Origin: Micromonospora sp. H61
Lineage (GTDB): Bacteria > Actinomycetota > Actinomycetes > Mycobacteriales > Micromonosporaceae
Assembly: GCF_018070325.1 (NCBI RefSeq)
Contig: NZ_JAGPXY010000024.1
Span: forward strand, 26,952-90,951
DNA: 64,000 bases
Direction: 5' to 3'
The stretch's first letter is position 1; each line of letters starts with the position of its first letter. A program made the translations under genes and the position numbers. Below, one piece after another: positions 41,940-50,548 of the stretch. The notes below the pieces were generated by a model. That model saw only the letters and a list, made by a program, of their open reading frames with translations. It did not search any database and was not told the origin of the DNA.

Positions 41940-43070
41940 ATGGTCGGCGGCCGTCGCTTCCGCCCGGGTGGTGGCTTCGGCCGCCAACTCGACGAGTACG
42001 AGACGAGGGTCGGTGTGGCGCCGTCCGCGGAGTCGCCCGCCGCGTCCCACGGCGGCCTGGTGGACAGCGCGGTCTACATCCGGGGGCACCGGTTCGCCTC
42101 GCCGTCCGGCCTCGCCGAGACGTACCGCTGCCTCCAGGAGCAGGACGGCGCGATGGCCTGGATCGGGTTGTACCGGCCCGACATCGAGCAGATCACCTCG
42201 CTGGCCCGGGAGTTTCGGCTGCACGACCTGGCGGTCGAGGACGCGATCAACGCCCACCAGCGGCCCAAGCTGGAGCGGTACGGGCACACCCTGTTCGTGG
42301 TGCTGCGCGCCGCCCGCTACGACGACCTCCGGGAGGAGGTCGAGTTCTCCGAGCTGCACCTGTTCATCGGCCCGGGCTTCGTGGTCACCGTCCGACACGG
42401 TGAGGCGCCCGACCTGGCCGCGGTGCGGCGGCGGCTGGAGACCGAGGCGCAGATGCTCGCCCGGGGGCCGGAGGCGGTCCTGTACGCGATCCTCGACCAG
42501 GTCGTCGACGGGTACGCGCCGGTGGTGGCCGGACTGGAGAACGACATCGACGAGATCGAGACCCAGGTGTTCGGTGGCGACCCGAACGCCAGCCGCCGCA
42601 TCTACGGGCTCAGCCGTGAGGTCATCCAGTTCCAGCGGGCCGCCCGCCCGCTGCTCAGCGTGCTGGACGCGCTGGCCGACGGCGCCGGCAGCGCCAGCGC
42701 CGACGAGGAGCTGCGCCGCTACCTGCGCGACGTGACCGACCACCTGACCCAGGTGGTGGAGCGGGTGGACGGTTTCCGGCACCTGTTGCAGAACATCCTC
42801 ACCGTCAACGCCACCCTCGTCTCGCAGCAGCAGAACGAGGAGATGCGCAGCCTCACCGCGGCCAGCTACAGCCAGAACGAGGAGCTGAAGAAGGTGTCCT
42901 CCTGGGCGGCGATCCTCTTCGCTCCCACGCTCATCGGCACCGTGTACGGCATGAACTTCGTCCACATGCCGGAGCTGAACTGGCGCTTCGGCTACCTCTT
43001 CGCGCTGCTGTTGATGCTGCTGGTCTGCGGCACCCTCTACGTGATCTTCAAGCGGCGCGGCTGGCTCTGA
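41940..43070 (+). CDS. corA: CorA-family magnesium/cobalt transporter
   Basis: A 376-residue CorA protein. The long cytoplasmic domain (for example REFRLHDLAVEDAINAHQRP and LHLFIGPGFVVTVRHGE) leads through long helices to two C-terminal spans. The signature YGMNF (GTVYGMNFVHMPELNWRFGY) sits at the end of the first span, and the tail KRRGWL is basic. It forms a pentameric channel that imports Mg2+. ATG at 41940 follows GGGGAGGGG by seven bases. It is divergent from the SAM-riboswitch operon across a 228-bp gap; no Mg2+-sensing M-box was recognised there. Confidence 0.92.
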   Translation: MVGGRRFRPGGGFGRQLDEYETRVGVAPSAESPAASHGGLVDSAVYIRGHRFASPSGLAETYRCLQEQDGAMAWIGLYRPDIEQITSLAREFRLHDLAVEDAINAHQRPKLERYGHTLFVVLRAARYDDLREEVEFSELHLFIGPGFVVTVRHGEAPDLAAVRRRLETEAQMLARGPEAVLYAILDQVVDGYAPVVAGLENDIDEIETQVFGGDPNASRRIYGLSREVIQFQRAARPLLSVLDALADGAGSASADEELRRYLRDVTDHLTQVVERVDGFRHLLQNILTVNATLVSQQQNEEMRSLTAASYSQNEELKKVSSWAAILFAPTLIGTVYGMNFVHMPELNWRFGYLFALLLMLLVCGTLYVIFKRRGWL

Positions 43071-43085
43071 GCCGCGCGGCCGGGA

Positions 43086-43271
43086 TCACTCGATGCCGCG
43101 CAGGATGTGCCGTTCGTCCTCGACGTCGTCGTCGCCGGCACCGATCCGGCCGAGCAGTACGGCGGCCGCCCAGATCGTCAGTGGCGTGGCCGCCCCGGTC
43201 ATTCCGCCGCCGGTCCGGTCGTCCCGGGTCTGCCTCCGCTCCGTGCGCGGTGGCCTGCGCTGAGCCTGCAT
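43086..43271 (-). CDS. Small hypothetical protein
   Basis: A 61-residue protein starting MQAQRRPPRTERRQTRDDRT, with a very basic N-terminal half, a short hydrophobic helix (ATPLTIWAAAVLLGRIG), and an acidic end (DDDVEDERHILRGIE). The ATG (complement 43269-43271) has AGGAGAGG about nine bases upstream. It converges on corA with 15 bp between the stops. The hydrophobic part is too short for a certain membrane span. No family recognised. Confidence 0.5.
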   Translation of the reverse strand: MQAQRRPPRTERRQTRDDRTGGGMTGAATPLTIWAAAVLLGRIGAGDDDVEDERHILRGIE

Positions 43272-43480
43272 GGGCCCTGCCTCTCCTCGTCGAAGCCGCC
43301 GTGGGTGGCGCGGGGTGACCTCGCGCCACACCGGCTGGGTGGACCGCCTGTGAGCAGCCCACCACCGGTACGACAGCCACTCGAACCTTCCCACGCCCGG
43401 CCGCATCCGCACCGCTTGTTTTCGGGTTTCCGACTGTCGCCCGCCAAACCGGACATTACGCCTTGACGGTCGAGGCGCGG

Positions 43481-43996
43481 TCAAGGCAGCGGGTGGGCGA
43501 TGCCACGCGCGTGGTCGGTGAGCGCCGCGCCGACCACTGTCGCGGCCAGCGGCAACACCTCCAGACAGCGGCGCACCGCGGCGGCCATCAGCGTGTTCGG
43601 CACCCGCATGGACAGCGTGCAGTGCGGCACCCACCGCCCCGGCTGGTAGTGCTCGGCGAGGGCGATGCCGGCGCCGGCGAGCCGGTCGTGCACCAGCCGG
43701 TGGTGTGCCAGCAACTCCGGGGTGGGCACCGGGCCGAGCCAGAGCACCCGACCGACGAACTGACCGGCGTGCTGGAAGTCGAGCCGCAGCGGGGCGGCCA
43801 CCACCGTCCCCTGTAGCGCCTCGGCGACCTGCTCCCTGTCGAAACGGGGCGCCACCATGAGCGAGACGTGCGGACGGTGGCGCTGCTCCAGCAGCGAGCG
43901 CATGCTCTGCACCCCCTCGGCCTCCAGCGCGTCCCAGAGCACTCGGATCCGGCGGGTGGCGTCCGGGTCCAGGTACAACTCCACCGCGGCGACCAT
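43481..43996 (-). CDS. 2'-5' RNA ligase / 2H phosphoesterase family protein
   Basis: A 171-residue protein with two HxS/T motifs: HRPHVSLMVAP near residue 43 and RWVPHCTLSMRVP near residue 122. These are the catalytic histidine repeats of the 2H phosphoesterase superfamily. Members ligate or cleave 2'-5' RNA linkages or open cyclic phosphates. The N-terminus MVAAVELYLDPDATRRIRVL is family-like. ATG at complement 43994-43996 has no ribosome site but a -10 (TACGGT) exactly at leaderless spacing. It is divergent from a DinB gene 78 bp away. Confidence 0.85.
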   Translation of the reverse strand: MVAAVELYLDPDATRRIRVLWDALEAEGVQSMRSLLEQRHRPHVSLMVAPRFDREQVAEALQGTVVAAPLRLDFQHAGQFVGRVLWLGPVPTPELLAHHRLVHDRLAGAGIALAEHYQPGRWVPHCTLSMRVPNTLMAAAVRRCLEVLPLAATVVGAALTDHARGIAHPLP

Positions 43997-44002
43997 TCGA
44001 TC

Positions 44003-44008
44003 ACCGTA
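44003..44008 (-). promoter_or_regulatory. -10 element of a leaderless promoter
   Basis: On the reverse strand TACGGT lies at -12 to -7 from the ATG at 43996. Confidence 0.5.
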
Positions 44009-44074
44009 GCGGCCGAGGTTTGCCCACCCCGGTCCGGCGGTACCTGTTCGGAAACCGACCAGGAAGGCGTACCC

Positions 44075-44584
44075 GTGGACGTGAGTGAGCTGCTGACCGA
44101 GGCGTACGACAGGCTGCCCGACCTCGTCCGCGCGGCCGTCGACGGCCTCCGCCCCGAGCAACTGCGCCACCAGCCCGGGCCGGGCGCCAACTCGGTCGGC
44201 TGGCTGGTCTGGCACCTCACCCGGGTGCAGGACCACCACGTCGCCGACCTGCTCGACGCCGAGCAGATCTGGGTGAGCGACGACTGGGCGGGTCGGTTCG
44301 GGCTCGCCGCCGACCCCGACAACACCGGCTACGGGCACTCGCCCGCCCAGGTCGCCGCGGTGCGGCCGGAGAGCGCCCAGGCGCTGATCGACTACTACCA
44401 GGCGGTCGCGGCGCGTACCGGACGCTTCCTGGCCGGCCTGGGCCCGGCGGACCTGGACCGCGTGGTCGACGAGGCGTGGGAACCGCCGGTCACCCTCGGC
44501 GTCCGGTTGGTCAGCATCGTCGACGACGACCTGCAACACGTGGGCCAGGCCGCCTACGTCCGCGGCCTCATCCAGGCCGACTGA
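44075..44584 (+). CDS. DinB/DUF664-family protein (mycothiol-dependent enzyme type)
   Basis: A 169-residue four-helix-bundle protein. Visible blocks are ELLTEAYDRLPDLVRAAVDG, ANSVGWLVWHLTRVQDHHVA (with His residues that would bind metal), and a late VSIVDDDLQHVGQAAYVRGL (third His). This layout matches actinobacterial DinB-like thiol transferases such as mycothiol-dependent maleylpyruvate isomerase relatives. GTG at 44075 follows AGGAAGG by seven bases. It converges on the alcohol dehydrogenase gene with nine bases between stops. Confidence 0.85.
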   Translation: MDVSELLTEAYDRLPDLVRAAVDGLRPEQLRHQPGPGANSVGWLVWHLTRVQDHHVADLLDAEQIWVSDDWAGRFGLAADPDNTGYGHSPAQVAAVRPESAQALIDYYQAVAARTGRFLAGLGPADLDRVVDEAWEPPVTLGVRLVSIVDDDLQHVGQAAYVRGLIQAD

Positions 44585-44593
44585 ACGCCGGGG

Positions 44594-45640
44594 TCACGGC
44601 ACGATCACTGCCCGGCCGTCCAGGGTCCCGTCGCGCAACTGGCGGTACGCGTCCAGGGCGTCTCCCAGCGCGAAGGTGGTGGTCTTCGGACGGACCAGGC
44701 CCCGGGCACCCAGGTCGAGTACCTCCACCAGCTCGGGGCGGCTGCCCCAGTAGGTGGTCGCGATACTCACCTCGTAGGGCACGGAGAAGAACGACACTCC
44801 CACGGTGCCGCCGCCGATCCCCACGATGGTCAGGTCGCCCACGGTGCGGGCCGCCGCCACGCCGAGCGCCAGGGTGGCGTCCGTGCCGACGAAGTCCAGC
44901 ACCACGTCGGCGCCGCGGCCTTCGGTGGCGTCCCGGATCTCCTCGGCGGCGGTCGGTCCGGGGGCCACGGTGCGTTCGGCGCCGCATTCCTCGGCCAGCC
45001 GCAGCGCCTCAGCTCGGGTGTCGACGGCGATCACGCGCGCGGCGGTGGTGGCCTTGAGGATCTGCACACCCACATGCCCCAACCCGCCGACCCCGATCAC
45101 CACTGCCGTGCTGCCCGGCGGCAGTTTCGGCCAGCTGCGCCGGATCGCGTGGTAGGGGGTGAGCCCCGCGTCGGTCAGCGGTGCCGCATCCACCGGATCC
45201 AGTCCCTCCGGAAGGGGCACGAGGTGCCGCGCGTCCGGGACCAGCTCGAACTCGGCCATGCCGCCGTCCAGTCCGAGCCCGCCGCCGCCGCTGGGCACCG
45301 GCGCTGCGGACGGGTTCTCGCAGTACGGGTCGACTCCGACCCGGCATCGAGCGCAGGTGCCGCAGCCCCAGGGGCCGAAGACGGCGACCGGTTGGCCGAC
45401 GGACAGGCCGGTCACCCCATCGCCGAGGGCGTGCACCCAGCCGGCGTTCTCGTGCCCGAGGGTGAATGGTGGGTTCCAGGGCATCGTGCCGGGCTCGAAC
45501 TCGTCCATCAGGTGCAGGTCGGAATGGCAGGCGCCGGCACCGCCGATCCGGACCACCACCTGACCTGGCCCCGGCGTCGGGTCGGGAACCTCGACGAACT
45601 CCGGTTCCGACTTCCACTCCCGCAACCGCAGCGCTCGCAT
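44594..45640 (-). CDS. Zinc-dependent NAD-type alcohol dehydrogenase (MDR family)
   Basis: A 348-residue medium-chain dehydrogenase. Catalytic zinc: Cys in GAGACHSDLHLMDEF and His in LGHENAGWVHALGDG. Structural zinc: four Cys in WGCGTCARCRVGVDPYC. Rossmann motif: GVGGLGHVGVQILKATTAAR, followed by AVDTRAEAL in which Asp favours NAD over NADP. It oxidises primary or secondary alcohols reversibly. ATG at complement 45638-45640 starts the family-typical MRALRLREWKSEPEF. A perfect 36-bp tandem repeat lies in its upstream region. Confidence 0.92.
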   Translation of the reverse strand: MRALRLREWKSEPEFVEVPDPTPGPGQVVVRIGGAGACHSDLHLMDEFEPGTMPWNPPFTLGHENAGWVHALGDGVTGLSVGQPVAVFGPWGCGTCARCRVGVDPYCENPSAAPVPSGGGGLGLDGGMAEFELVPDARHLVPLPEGLDPVDAAPLTDAGLTPYHAIRRSWPKLPPGSTAVVIGVGGLGHVGVQILKATTAARVIAVDTRAEALRLAEECGAERTVAPGPTAAEEIRDATEGRGADVVLDFVGTDATLALGVAAARTVGDLTIVGIGGGTVGVSFFSVPYEVSIATTYWGSRPELVEVLDLGARGLVRPKTTTFALGDALDAYRQLRDGTLDGRAVIVP

Positions 45641-45662
45641 ACCGGTGCTCCCGTCCGTCTCG

Positions 45663-45734
45663 GCCGAACCGTGGGCTGCCCACCTCATCCCAGAGCAAGC
45701 CGAACCGTGGGCTGCCCACCTCATCCCAGAGCAA
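45663..45734. repeat. Two perfect tandem copies of a 36-bp unit
   Basis: The unit starting GCCGAACCGTGGGCTGCCCA is present at 45663-45698 and 45699-45734 without mismatch. It lies 23 bp upstream of the alcohol dehydrogenase start, in the presumed promoter region between two divergent genes. Confidence 0.92.
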
Positions 45735-45836
45735 ACGGGCTGACACCACGGCGGATCTGGCACCTCACCTGTTTCGGGTGAGCCGGGGTCACCCCGACGC
45801 GGGTGATCCTGCGGGAAACCGTGGGGAGGGGACCCG

Positions 45837-46280
45837 ATGGGCGCGACGGCGGAGCAGTACCTGCGACAGCTGGATACCGGCCGGCGGCCCGACCTGCCGG
45901 AGACCACGGCGGGGACGCTGCGGCTGGACGTCCGCGACGACGGCAGCACCGATCACTGGTACCTGACCATCGCCGACCAACAGGTCCGGGTGACCCGCTC
46001 GGCCGACGACGCCGAGCTGGTGGTGCGGGCCGACCGGCCGGTCTTCGACCGGATGGCCCGCGGCGAGCTGCACCCGGGCGCGGGCCTGCTGCGCAACGAG
46101 CTGACCGTGCACGGCAACATGCGACTGCTGATGCTGCTGCGGCGGATCTTCTCCGGGCCGGACGGCGCCCGTCACCCGCATGAGCTGGGCCGAGCCGCGC
46201 TGGCTGGCCGGGCCGCGACGACCGCTCGGAACGAGACGACCGCTCGGAATGAGACGACCGCTCGGAATGAGCGGCCGTGA
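45837..46280 (+). CDS. SCP2 sterol-binding domain protein
   Basis: A 147-residue protein with an SCP2-like fold: AGTLRLDVRDDGSTDHWYLT, QVRVTRSADDAELVVRADRP and GELHPGAGLLRNELTVHGNM, ending in MRLLMLLRRIFSGPDG. Such domains bind lipids or other hydrophobic ligands. The last ~20 residues are TTARNE repeated three times, encoded by an 18-bp tandem repeat, and appear to be a recent extension. ATG at 45837 follows GGGGAGGGG. The stop overlaps the GTG of the debranching-type glucosidase (GTGA), so the two are translationally coupled. Confidence 0.8.
   Translation: MGATAEQYLRQLDTGRRPDLPETTAGTLRLDVRDDGSTDHWYLTIADQQVRVTRSADDAELVVRADRPVFDRMARGELHPGAGLLRNELTVHGNMRLLMLLRRIFSGPDGARHPHELGRAALAGRAATTARNETTARNETTARNERP
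46217..46270 (+). repeat. Three in-frame copies of an 18-bp unit
   Basis: GACGACCGCTCGGAACGA is repeated at 46217, 46235 and 46253 with one C/T difference. It lies within the SCP2 gene and adds the hexapeptide TTARNE three times just before the coupled stop/start. Confidence 0.92.
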
Positions 46281-48334
46281 AGCAGGAACTGGTGCACGTC
46301 ATCGCCGGCAACCTGTTCGCGATCAGCGACGCCCAGGGCGACATCGAGGTCGACCCGCAGACCCCGGTCGGACTCTTCGCGTACGACACCCGGTTCTTGT
46401 CCCACTGGGTGCTCAGGATCGACGGTGAGCGGATCAACGCACTCGCCCGCGACGACCTCACGTACTTCGAGACCCGGTTCTTCCTGGTCCCCGGTGCGGC
46501 GAGCCACTACGTCGACGCCGACATGTCGATCATCAGGCACCGCTCGGTGCACGACTGCTTCCACGAGAACATCACAGTGCTCAACCACTCGTCGCAGCCC
46601 GCCGAGCACACCGTCCGGGTGGAGATTGCCAGTGACTTCACCGACATCGTCGAGGTCGGGCAGCTCCGGCAGCGGGCCGTCGAGGTCAGCGCCGACTCGG
46701 CGGGCCAGCAGCTCGTGCTGCGCTACCAGCGGGACCGGTTCGTCCGCCAGACCACAGTGCGCAGTACCGTCCCCGCCGAGGTGGACGAGAAGGGAATGAC
46801 GTTCCGGATCCGGATCGCACCCGAGGGGAAATGGGAGACCGACCTGCACGTCAGCGTGACAATGGGCGGCGAGGAAGGCCGGGATCTCCGCGCCGACCTC
46901 CAGTCGCACCAACAGACCGTGCGGACGGGCATGCGTGAGGACCTGGTGCAGTGGCTGGACCGGGCGCCGCAGCTGGTGGCCGAACGCAACGGCCTGGAGG
47001 AGCTCTACCGGGGCAGCCTCGCGGACCTGGCGGCACTGCGGTACAAGCCGTTGTCGTACCGCGAGCGGGTGCCGATCGGCGGTCTGCCGTGGGCGATGGG
47101 GTTGTTTGGACGGGACGCTCTCATCACCTGCCTCCAGACGATGGCCTTCACCCCCGAACTGGCTCCGGCGACGCTACGGATGCTGGCGCTCATGCAGGGC
47201 GGCCAGCTCGACGACGCGCTGGACGAGGAGCCCGGCAAGATCCTCGCCCAGCTCCGGTACGGCGAGACCGGAACGTTCAGCGACCGGGTGAGCGCGCTGT
47301 ACTACGGCGCGGCGGACACCACCCCGCTCTTCGTCGTGCTGCTCGACGAGTACGAGCGTTGGTCCGGTGACGCCGACCTGGTCCGCGAGCTGCGCCACCC
47401 GGCCCGGATGGCGTTGGACTGGATCGACGAGTACGGCGACCTGACCGGGGACGGCTACCTGCGCTACCAGCGCCGCAACGAGCGCGACGGCACGATCAAC
47501 CAGTGCTGGAAGGACTCCCCGGACGCCATCGTCGACGCCCACGGTCGGCAACCCGCCTTCCCCCGCGCCACCTGCGAGTTGCAGGGCTACGCGTACGACG
47601 CGAAGCGGCGTGGCGCCCGGCTGGCCCGGGAGTTCTGGGGCGACCCCGCGTACGCCGACCGGTTGGAACGGGAGGCGGCAGCGCTGAAGGAGCGCTTCAA
47701 CCGGGATTTCTGGCTGCCACACCGGGAGTACTACGCGTTGGCGCTCGACCCGTACGGCGAACCGGTCGATGCGCTGGCCTCCAACATGGGGCATCTGCTC
47801 TGGAGCGGGATCGTCGATGACGACCGTGCGGAGGCGGTCGCCGAGCACCTGGTCGGGCCGCGACTGTTCAGCGGGTGGGGAGTGCGCACGTTCGCCACCG
47901 GGCAGCGCACGTACAACCCGGTGGGCGCCCACCTGGGCGCGGTGTGGCCGTCGGACAACGCGCTGATCGCCGCCGGGTTGCGCCGCTACCGCCTCGACGT
48001 GCAGGCGGCCCGGGTCGCGGACGGCATCTTCGACATGGCGCAGACGCTCGGTGGCCAGGTGCCGGAGGTGATCGCCGGTTACGAGCGCAGCCTGACGACC
48101 TATCCTGTCCGACTGGCGATGAGCTGCCGCCCGCAGGCGTGGTCGTCGGGAGCGTTGCTGATGCTGCTCGGCACCATGCTGGGCCTGCGACCCACCGGCG
48201 ACAACCTGTTGGTGAACCCGGCGGTGCCGGAGGGGTTCGGTCGGCTGGAGCTGCTGGACATCCCCGGCCGATGGGGGCATTCCGACGCCTATGCGAGAGA
48301 CCGGACCACCGAACGCCGGCACCGCCTGCGTTGA
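46277..48334 (+). CDS. Amylo-alpha-1,6-glucosidase / glycogen-debranching-like protein
   Basis: A 685-residue protein. The N-terminal domain (KQELVHVIAGNLFAISDAQG, then PVGLFAYDTRFLSHWVL) is the glycogen-debranching N-terminal beta-sandwich. The C-terminal (alpha/alpha)6 barrel contains IGGLPWAMGLFGRDALITCL, NQCWKDSPDAIVDAHGRQPA and ASNMGHLLWSGIVDDDRAE, with acidic residues of the second block likely catalytic. Homologues hydrolyse alpha-1,6 branches or related glucosides; many are annotated only by domain. GTG at 46277 overlaps the SCP2 stop. A 15-bp tandem repeat follows the gene. Confidence 0.85.
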   Translation: MKQELVHVIAGNLFAISDAQGDIEVDPQTPVGLFAYDTRFLSHWVLRIDGERINALARDDLTYFETRFFLVPGAASHYVDADMSIIRHRSVHDCFHENITVLNHSSQPAEHTVRVEIASDFTDIVEVGQLRQRAVEVSADSAGQQLVLRYQRDRFVRQTTVRSTVPAEVDEKGMTFRIRIAPEGKWETDLHVSVTMGGEEGRDLRADLQSHQQTVRTGMREDLVQWLDRAPQLVAERNGLEELYRGSLADLAALRYKPLSYRERVPIGGLPWAMGLFGRDALITCLQTMAFTPELAPATLRMLALMQGGQLDDALDEEPGKILAQLRYGETGTFSDRVSALYYGAADTTPLFVVLLDEYERWSGDADLVRELRHPARMALDWIDEYGDLTGDGYLRYQRRNERDGTINQCWKDSPDAIVDAHGRQPAFPRATCELQGYAYDAKRRGARLAREFWGDPAYADRLEREAAALKERFNRDFWLPHREYYALALDPYGEPVDALASNMGHLLWSGIVDDDRAEAVAEHLVGPRLFSGWGVRTFATGQRTYNPVGAHLGAVWPSDNALIAAGLRRYRLDVQAARVADGIFDMAQTLGGQVPEVIAGYERSLTTYPVRLAMSCRPQAWSSGALLMLLGTMLGLRPTGDNLLVNPAVPEGFGRLELLDIPGRWGHSDAYARDRTTERRHRLR

Positions 48335-48340
48335 GGCGGT

Positions 48341-48385
48341 GCGGCAGCGCTCGGTGCGGCAGCGCTCGGCGCGGCAGCGCTCGGC
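48341..48385. repeat. Three tandem copies of a 15-bp unit
   Basis: GCGGCAGCGCTCGGT is followed by two copies ending in C instead of T. It starts seven bases after the stop of the glucosidase gene, between convergent genes. Confidence 0.9.
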
Positions 48386-48399
48386 GGTCGGTGTCGGGG

Positions 48400-48903
48400 T
48401 CAGCCCATGGTCTTGGCGCCGTCGATCGACTCGCGCAGGATGTCGGCGTGCCCGGCGTGCTGGGCCGTCTCGGCGATCAGGTGCAGCAGCACCCGGCGGA
48501 CCGTCCAACTCGCTCCCGGCTCGAACCAGGGCGCCTGCGGCAGCGGGTGTGCCGCGTCCAGGTCAAGGGTGGCGATCAACTCGTCGGTCCGGGCGGCCAC
48601 CTCCTGGAAGCGCTCGACCAGCCCGGCGAGGGTCTCGCCCGGCAGCATCTGGAACTGACCGATCCAGTCGATCTCCTCGCGGCCCATCGCCTCCGCGCCA
48701 CCGACGGCGAAGAGCATCCACCGGTGCTCGACGCCGGACACGTGCTTGACGAGGCCGCCGAGGCAGAGCCCGCTGACGGTGGGGCGGCTGGCCGCCTGCT
48801 CGTCGGTGAGCCCGTCGACCGTCTGCAGGAGGAAACCGCGGTGCCTGCGGAGTGTCTGCAGGAGGTCGGTGCGCTCACCGGTGAGCTGCTCAGTGCTGGT
48901 CAT
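48400..48903 (-). CDS. DinB/DUF664-family protein
   Basis: A 167-residue four-helix-bundle protein with LTGERTDLLQTLRRHRGFLL, GLCLGGLVKHVSGVEHRWML (metal-type His residues) and LLHLIAETAQHAGHADILRE, the classic DUF664 ending with the third His. The family includes mycothiol- or bacillithiol-dependent transferases. It is only distantly similar to the DinB protein at 44075. ATG at complement 48901-48903 follows an AAGGGTGG stretch. It is divergent from the DUF72 gene. Confidence 0.87.
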   Translation of the reverse strand: MTSTEQLTGERTDLLQTLRRHRGFLLQTVDGLTDEQAASRPTVSGLCLGGLVKHVSGVEHRWMLFAVGGAEAMGREEIDWIGQFQMLPGETLAGLVERFQEVAARTDELIATLDLDAAHPLPQAPWFEPGASWTVRRVLLHLIAETAQHAGHADILRESIDGAKTMG

Positions 48904-49036
48904 GCCGCCACCCTTCGTTGATGTCCGCCGGTGCCACCGTAGGGCGAGGCACCGACACTTCCCGGGCGCGACACCTCCTCGACCGAAGACCCGCCAGCGG
49001 TTGCCGATCCGCGCCGGTGGCGGTCCACTGAATGAC

Positions 49037-49942
49037 ATGGGTGTGATTAAGGTGGGCACGTCGTCCTGGGCGGACCAGTCCCTGCTGCGCTCCGGGTGGT
49101 ACCCACGCTCGGCCAGCACGCCGGCCCGTCGACTGGGCTTCTACGCCAGCCAGTTCCCGATGGTCGAGGTGGACACGTCCTACTACGCCATCCCGGTCCC
49201 GGAGACGACCCAGGGCTGGGTGGACGCCACACCTGACGACTTCACCTTCGACGTCAAGGCGTTCAGCCTCTTCACCGGTCACCCGACACCGGTCGCCGTG
49301 CTGCCCCGGGACCTGCGGCCGACCAGCGGCCCGAGCCGGATCCGCCGCCGGGACCTGCCGGAGCCGGCGTACGACGAGCTGTGGACCCGGTTCCGCGCGG
49401 CCCTCGACCCGATCGCGGCGGCCGGCAAGCTCGGTGTGGTGATGTTGCAGTTCCCGCCGTGGCTGGTGCGCAGCCCCGCGGCCGAACGCCGGATCGTCGA
49501 GCTGGCGCAGCGCTGCCGCCCGTGGCGGGTCGGGGTGGAGTTGCGGCACGGCTCCTGGTTGGACGACGACGCCGCGGCGGACACTCTGGATCTGCTACGC
49601 GCCCACGACCTGTCAGTGGTCTGCGTCGACATGCCACAGGGGCATCCGTCGTCGGTGCCGCCGATCCTGACCATGACGGCGGAGCCGGCGATCGTCCGGT
49701 TCCACGGTCACAGCGACGCCTGGGGCGGGGGTGACAAGCAGGAGAAGTTCCGGTACGCGTACGCCGAGGACGAGCTGCGGCACTGGGCCGGACGGCTGGC
49801 CGAGTTCGCTGATCTCCCCGATGAGCTGCACGTGCTGTTCAACAACTGCTGCGCCGGGCAGGCCCAGCGCGACGCGACCCGGCTGGCGCAGCTGCTCGCC
49901 GAGACGCTGGTCGTCGAGCAGGCCGTCCCGGCGACCGGCTGA
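49037..49942 (+). CDS. DUF72-family TIM-barrel protein
   Basis: A 301-residue protein. The N-terminus MGVIKVGTSSWADQSLLRSG and WYPRSASTPARRLGFYASQF, then VEVDTSYYAIPVPETTQGWV, are diagnostic of DUF72 (YecE-like). Later blocks are KLGVVMLQFPPWL and LHVLFNNCCAGQAQRDATRL. The fold is a TIM barrel; the function is unestablished. ATG at 49037 begins the conserved N-terminus; no strong ribosome site is seen. It is divergent from a DinB gene, with 133 bp between. Confidence 0.9.
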   Translation: MGVIKVGTSSWADQSLLRSGWYPRSASTPARRLGFYASQFPMVEVDTSYYAIPVPETTQGWVDATPDDFTFDVKAFSLFTGHPTPVAVLPRDLRPTSGPSRIRRRDLPEPAYDELWTRFRAALDPIAAAGKLGVVMLQFPPWLVRSPAAERRIVELAQRCRPWRVGVELRHGSWLDDDAAADTLDLLRAHDLSVVCVDMPQGHPSSVPPILTMTAEPAIVRFHGHSDAWGGGDKQEKFRYAYAEDELRHWAGRLAEFADLPDELHVLFNNCCAGQAQRDATRLAQLLAETLVVEQAVPATG

Positions 49943-49978
49943 TCTCCGCACCGGCCGCCCGGCCGGGCGCCGGTCCGC

Positions 49979-50350
49979 TCAGGACCGCCGTCCCCGGCTG
50001 CGCAGGGCGTCCTGGGTCGACTCGCCGATGTCCGCGTCGTCGGGGAAGCTCCGGCCGCTGGGAGCGGGATCGGGTGGGGCACCCGGTCCGGCCATCGTCG
50101 TACGGGTCGGCTCGACCGAGCCGAAGCCGTGTCGTCCCGCCGGGTCCGACCGGCCCGCCGGAGCACCCGCACGTCGCTCGCCGCGCCGTCCCTCGGGCAC
50201 CGCGGTCTCCTCGCTGCCCTCGTCCATCGGTGAATCGTCGTCAGTGCCCCAGGGCGCGTCGGCGTCGAAGCCGTCGCCGGTGCCCCACGGCTTGGTCGCC
50301 TCCGGCTGAAGCCGGTCGTTGTCACCGCTGCGTCCCTTGTGCGCCGTCAT
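49979..50350 (-). CDS. Hydrophilic, probably disordered hypothetical protein
   Basis: A 123-residue protein starting MTAHKGRSGDNDRLQPEATK, rich in Gly, Asp, Pro, Arg and Ser, with PWGTGDGFDADAPWGTDDDS near residue 25, an internal repeat of PWGT. It has no hydrophobic segments. ATG at complement 50348-50350 follows a GGGGTGG stretch. Strong G/C third-position bias supports it as coding. No family recognised. Confidence 0.55.
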   Translation of the reverse strand: MTAHKGRSGDNDRLQPEATKPWGTGDGFDADAPWGTDDDSPMDEGSEETAVPEGRRGERRAGAPAGRSDPAGRHGFGSVEPTRTTMAGPGAPPDPAPSGRSFPDDADIGESTQDALRSRGRRS

Positions 50351-50548
50351 CGCCACCCCGCTCGTCGGTCCGCCGCTCCGGCGGACGATGTGCCGTCCTC
50401 GGGCCGGGATCGCCGGCCCGGGTGCGGCGCACGACATGTCGCCGCCACGCCGCCGCGCGCGCGGGACCCGTTCATCGCTCCGGTGCGCGCGCAGGCCGGC
50501 CAGCGCCCCGCCGTCGAGGTGGCGGCGGGACGCCGGCCGGCCCGACGT

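Noticed and set aside
46217..48385. CRISPR-like arrays
   Set aside because: The 18-bp and 15-bp repeats are adjacent tandem copies without spacers.
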